This document shows, piece by piece, positions 5,575 to 8,397 of a stretch of 8,397 bases of DNA. Origin of the DNA: DASYQV01 sp036005125 (GTDB taxonomy: Bacteria > Acidobacteriota > Vicinamibacteria > Vicinamibacterales > UBA2999); the NCBI GenBank assembly GCA_036005125.1, contig DASYQV010000167.1, positions 1 through 8,397 on the forward strand, written 5' to 3'. The position numbers and the translations under genes are program-made. Position 1 is the stretch's first letter. The number at the start of each line of letters is the position of its first letter. The notes under the pieces are model-generated. The model saw nothing but the letters and a program-made list of their open reading frames with translations, was not told where the DNA came from and searched no databases.

Positions 5575-5765
5575 TTCCGGTCCTGCGTGCTGTCCTCGTC
5601 CTCGCTCGGTGCGCCGATGCCGCCGGTTCCGAGGTCGGCGCCCACGTTGTCGGTGTCGAACGTGCCGATGACGCGGCCGAGCGGCCCCGCTGTTTCGCCT
5701 TCGTCGGCAATGTTTTTCTCGCGATCGTCAGGCGGGCGCTCTGGCAGCTCGTCTTTGCGTGGCAT
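5571..5765 (-). CDS. Small acidic soluble protein, unknown function
   Basis: This 64-aa protein is read on minus from the ATG whose first base is 5765. An upstream in-frame GTG at 5780 is possible, but AGGGAGG (complement of 5771-5777) lies 5 bases before the ATG and fixes the shorter start. The sequence starts MPRKDELPERPPDDREK. It then has a glycine-rich, hydrophobic-patterned middle, GPLGRVIGTFDTDNVGADLGTGGIGAP, and an acidic tail, SEDEDSTQDRK. There is no signal peptide, membrane segment or cysteine. The ordered middle between charged ends looks like a conserved core, so I favour a real gene over a random frame, but I recognise no family. It is divergent from the M1 peptidase gene (71-bp gap holding both promoters) and its stop lies in the REP-like repeat. 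Confidence 0.65.
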   Translation of the reverse strand: MPRKDELPERPPDDREKNIADEGETAGPLGRVIGTFDTDNVGADLGTGGIGAPSEDEDSTQDRK

Positions 5766-5770
5766 TGGGT

Positions 5771-5777
5771 CCTCCCT
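5771..5777 (-). promoter_or_regulatory. Ribosome binding site deciding the start of the small acidic gene
   Basis: On the minus strand AGGGAGG is followed by ACCCA and then ATG (5765). Its spacing favours the ATG over the GTG at 5780, which lies upstream of the site. Confidence 0.7.
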
Positions 5778-5836
5778 CACGGTCAGACAGCAATCCCGGT
5801 ACCGATCCGTCGACCCTGCTGATATTGTGAGACGTC

Positions 5837-8383
5837 ATGTGGGGTCTCTTGCTGCTGGCCGCGCTCGGCGGCGCGCCGGGCGCCGGCATTCCGGAAGCGC
5901 TCGCACAGGAACGGGCGCGGGTTATCCAATCGCTTCGGTACGAGCTGGAGTTCCGGCTTCCCGAATCCCGGCGGGAGCCGATCCGGGCGCGTGAGGTGGT
6001 CCGCTTCACGTTGTCCGCTCCCCACCGGGTGGTGCTCGACTTCGCCCAGCCTCCCGACCGCATTCGCGGCCTGACCCGCGACGGCCGGCCGGTGCCGTTC
6101 ACGTTCGCCGACAACCACATCACGATCGCGGCGGCCGAGACCACGGCCGGTGAAAACGCGTTCGCCATCGAGTTCGTCGCCGGGGACGATTCGCTGAACC
6201 GGAGCGACGATTTCCTTTACACGCTGTTCGTCCCGGCGCGCGCGCATCAGGCATTCCCGTGCTTCGATCAGCCGGACTTGAAGGCGCGCTACACGTTGAC
6301 GCTCGATGTGCCGGCCACCTGGGAGACCGTCGCCAATGGGCCGGCTGTGGATCGGCGCGAGAGCGGGAACCGCACGACGGTGCGGTTCGCCCCGACGTCG
6401 CCGCTTCCCACCTACCTCTTCGCGTTTGCCGCGGGCAGGTTCAGCGTCGAATCGGCCGAACGCCGCGGGCGAACCTTCCGCATGTTTCACCGCGAAACCG
6501 ACGCGGCCAAGGTCGCCCGCAACCGCGACGCGATCTTCGACCTGCACGCGTCGGCGCTCGCGTGGCTCGAGGAATACACCGGAATCCCGTATCCCTGGGG
6601 CAAGTTCGACTTCATCCTGATTCCGTCGTTCCAGTTCGGCGGGATGGAGCACGCGGGGGCGATCCTCTATAACGCGTCGAGCCAGTTGCTCGAGGAATCC
6701 GCGACGCAGAACCAGCTGCTGAGCCGCGCGAGCCTCATCGCTCACGAAACCACGCACATGTGGTTCGGCGATCTGGTCACGATGCGCTGGTTCAACGACG
6801 TCTGGATGAAAGAGGTGTTCGCCAACTTCATGGCGGCGAAGATCGTGAACCCCTCCTTCCCCGACGTGAACCACGATCTACGCTTCCTGCTCGCGCACTA
6901 TCCGCAGGCCTACGAGATCGATCGCACCGCCGGAGCGAATCCGATCCGTCAGCGGCTGACAAACCTGAACGATGCCGGGTCGCTGTACGGCGCCATCATC
7001 TACCAGAAGGCGCCGATCGTCATGCGGCAGCTCGAGATGATTGTCGGCGAGACAGCGTTCCGCGACGGCCTGCGCGAGTACTTGAACAAGTACTCGTTCG
7101 GGAACGCCACCTGGCTCGATCTGATCCGCATCCTCGACGCGCGCACCCGGGAGAACCTGGCCGCGTGGAGCCGCGCGTGGGTGGAGGAGCGCGCGCGGCC
7201 GGAGATGGAGACGGACCTGCAGGTCAATGCGCCCGGCCGCATTTCGCGCCTGCGCCTGACCGTTCGCGACCCGCTGCGGCGCGGCCTCGTGTGGCCGCAG
7301 CGCCTCCAGGTGGCGCTTGGATATCCGGACGGCGCACGGATGCTGCCTGTCTACGCCAACGCGGCGACCGTGACCGTTCCCAAGGCTGTCGGCATGGACA
7401 GACCGCTCTACGTGCTGCCCAACGGCGCAGGTCTCGGCTATGGGCTTTTCGTGCTGGACGAAGAGAGCCGGCGGTTTCTCGTCGAGCACATCGAGGACAT
7501 TCCCGATGCGCTCACCCGCGGGAGCGCCTGGGTGACGCTCTGGGACAACATGCTCGAGGCTCGTGTGACGCCGCAGGAGCTCTTGAACGCGGCGGTGCGA
7601 GCGCTGCCGAAGGAGACCGACGAGCAGAACACACAGCTCGTGCTCGAGTACCTGAAGGATGCATTCTGGAAGTACCTGACGCCCCACGAGCGGCTGGCGC
7701 GTGTGGCCGGGATCGAAACGCTTCTTGGCGAGGGTCTCGCGGCGGCGCGGACGACGAGCCAGAAATCGGCGTGGTTCTCCACGTTCCGTGACATGGCTCT
7801 TACTCGCGATGGGCTCGAGCGGCTCGAGCGCATCTGGCGGCGTCAGCAGCAGGTCCCGGGCCTCTCGTTTGCCGAGGTCGACGAGATCAATATGGCGCTG
7901 GAGCTGGCCGTGCGGGAGGTGCCCGGATGGAGCGATATCCTGGAGGCGCAGTACGCCCGGATTGAGAACCCGGATCGGAAGGCGCGGTTCAAATTCGTGA
8001 TGCCCTCTCTGTCGGCCGACCCCGCGGTGCGTGAGGCATCCTTCGATCGATTCAAGACGGAGGAAAATCGCCGGCGCGAGCCCTGGGTGCTCGAGGCGCA
8101 GCACTATCTGAATCATCCATTGCGCGAGATCCACGCCCGGCGCTTCGTCCAGCCAAGCCTGGAGCTGCTGGCGGAGATCAAGCGTACCGGCGACATCTTT
8201 TTCCCGAAGCGCTGGATGGACGCCACGCTCGCGGGCCACCGCAGCGCCGAGGCAGCCGCGACCGTCAACGATTTCCTTTCAGGTGAGCTGCAGTACCCGG
8301 CAAGGCTCCGATGGGTCGTGCTGACATCGGCCGATGAGCTTTTCCGCGCGGCGCGTCTGACGACCAAGGGCGCGACGCCCTGA
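5837..8383 (+). CDS. Secreted M1 family zinc aminopeptidase
   Basis: This complete 848-aa protein is about the usual length for aminopeptidase N-type enzymes. An in-frame stop at 5828-5830 fixes the ATG at 5837 as the first possible ATG; only a weak GTGAGA lies upstream. Residues 1-23 are a hydrophobic leader ending ALA before Q24, but its n-region lacks Lys or Arg, which is atypical. The N-terminal beta domain runs to about 200 and includes FPCFDQPDLKA. The catalytic domain has the substrate-binding motif GGMEHAG (268-274), the zinc site HETTH (303-307) followed 18 residues later by Glu326, and the likely catalytic Tyr389 (IIYQKAP). The GxMEN asparagine is histidine here. Residues about 450-848 form the helical C-terminal domain of the family. 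It would remove N-terminal residues from peptides in the periplasm or outside the cell, probably for nutrition. Confidence 0.93.
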   Translation: MWGLLLLAALGGAPGAGIPEALAQERARVIQSLRYELEFRLPESRREPIRAREVVRFTLSAPHRVVLDFAQPPDRIRGLTRDGRPVPFTFADNHITIAAAETTAGENAFAIEFVAGDDSLNRSDDFLYTLFVPARAHQAFPCFDQPDLKARYTLTLDVPATWETVANGPAVDRRESGNRTTVRFAPTSPLPTYLFAFAAGRFSVESAERRGRTFRMFHRETDAAKVARNRDAIFDLHASALAWLEEYTGIPYPWGKFDFILIPSFQFGGMEHAGAILYNASSQLLEESATQNQLLSRASLIAHETTHMWFGDLVTMRWFNDVWMKEVFANFMAAKIVNPSFPDVNHDLRFLLAHYPQAYEIDRTAGANPIRQRLTNLNDAGSLYGAIIYQKAPIVMRQLEMIVGETAFRDGLREYLNKYSFGNATWLDLIRILDARTRENLAAWSRAWVEERARPEMETDLQVNAPGRISRLRLTVRDPLRRGLVWPQRLQVALGYPDGARMLPVYANAATVTVPKAVGMDRPLYVLPNGAGLGYGLFVLDEESRRFLVEHIEDIPDALTRGSAWVTLWDNMLEARVTPQELLNAAVRALPKETDEQNTQLVLEYLKDAFWKYLTPHERLARVAGIETLLGEGLAAARTTSQKSAWFSTFRDMALTRDGLERLERIWRRQQQVPGLSFAEVDEINMALELAVREVPGWSDILEAQYARIENPDRKARFKFVMPSLSADPAVREASFDRFKTEENRRREPWVLEAQHYLNHPLREIHARRFVQPSLELLAEIKRTGDIFFPKRWMDATLAGHRSAEAAATVNDFLSGELQYPARLRWVVLTSADELFRAARLTTKGATP

Positions 8384-8397
8384 TTCCGGTCGTACGT

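Noticed and set aside
5783..8239. Two long minus-strand open frames (363 and 453 codons) opposite the M1 peptidase gene
   Set aside because: The plus strand has the complete HEXXH-E zinc site and full-length homology pattern; the antisense frames are rich in R, H and G without recognisable domains.

Overview
This is a GC-rich bacterial chromosomal window with densely packed genes and no phage, transposase, rRNA, tRNA or CRISPR content. Gene style suggests an environmental diderm, possibly an acidobacterium of the Vicinamibacteria type: high GC3, secreted M1 and M15 peptidases, small acidic or charged orphan proteins, and palindromic intergenic repeats. The taxonomic guess is an inference; there is no marker gene.

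Layout from left to right. (1) The C-terminal end of a short-chain dehydrogenase/reductase is followed by an unrecognised five-helix membrane protein, both on +. (2) After a spacer with a 21-bp duplication and consecutive RNA-type stem-loops come two small genes facing each other with a 5-bp gap: a single-pass membrane protein (+, 71 aa) and a charged soluble protein (-, 63 aa). Each has a clear Shine-Dalgarno sequence. (3) A divergent spacer leads to a translationally coupled envelope pair: a YcbB-like L,D-transpeptidase lipoprotein candidate, overlapping by ATGA with an exported M15-type zinc peptidase that carries a DxDxDG/EF-hand-like insertion. Together they look like a peptidoglycan cross-linking and trimming unit.

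(4) A 218-bp repeat element (4211-4428) follows. It is built from AGGT-headed 6-8-mers in two opposing arrays, closed by 29-bp perfect inverted repeats. Its right arm runs into the next gene, a HupE/UreJ-like membrane protein, and appears to supply that gene's only standard start codon (TTG at 4411). This is the most unusual structure in the window. (5) A compact twin-hairpin REP-like element (5491-5574) lies between the convergent HupE-like gene and a small acidic orphan gene (-). (6) Divergent from the orphan gene is a complete secreted M1 aminopeptidase (848 aa). The window ends 14 bp after it with GTACGT, the same six bases that open the REP-like element.

No complete new multi-gene system is evident. 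The main candidates for something undescribed are the two palindromic repeat elements and the capture of a gene's 5' end by one of them.
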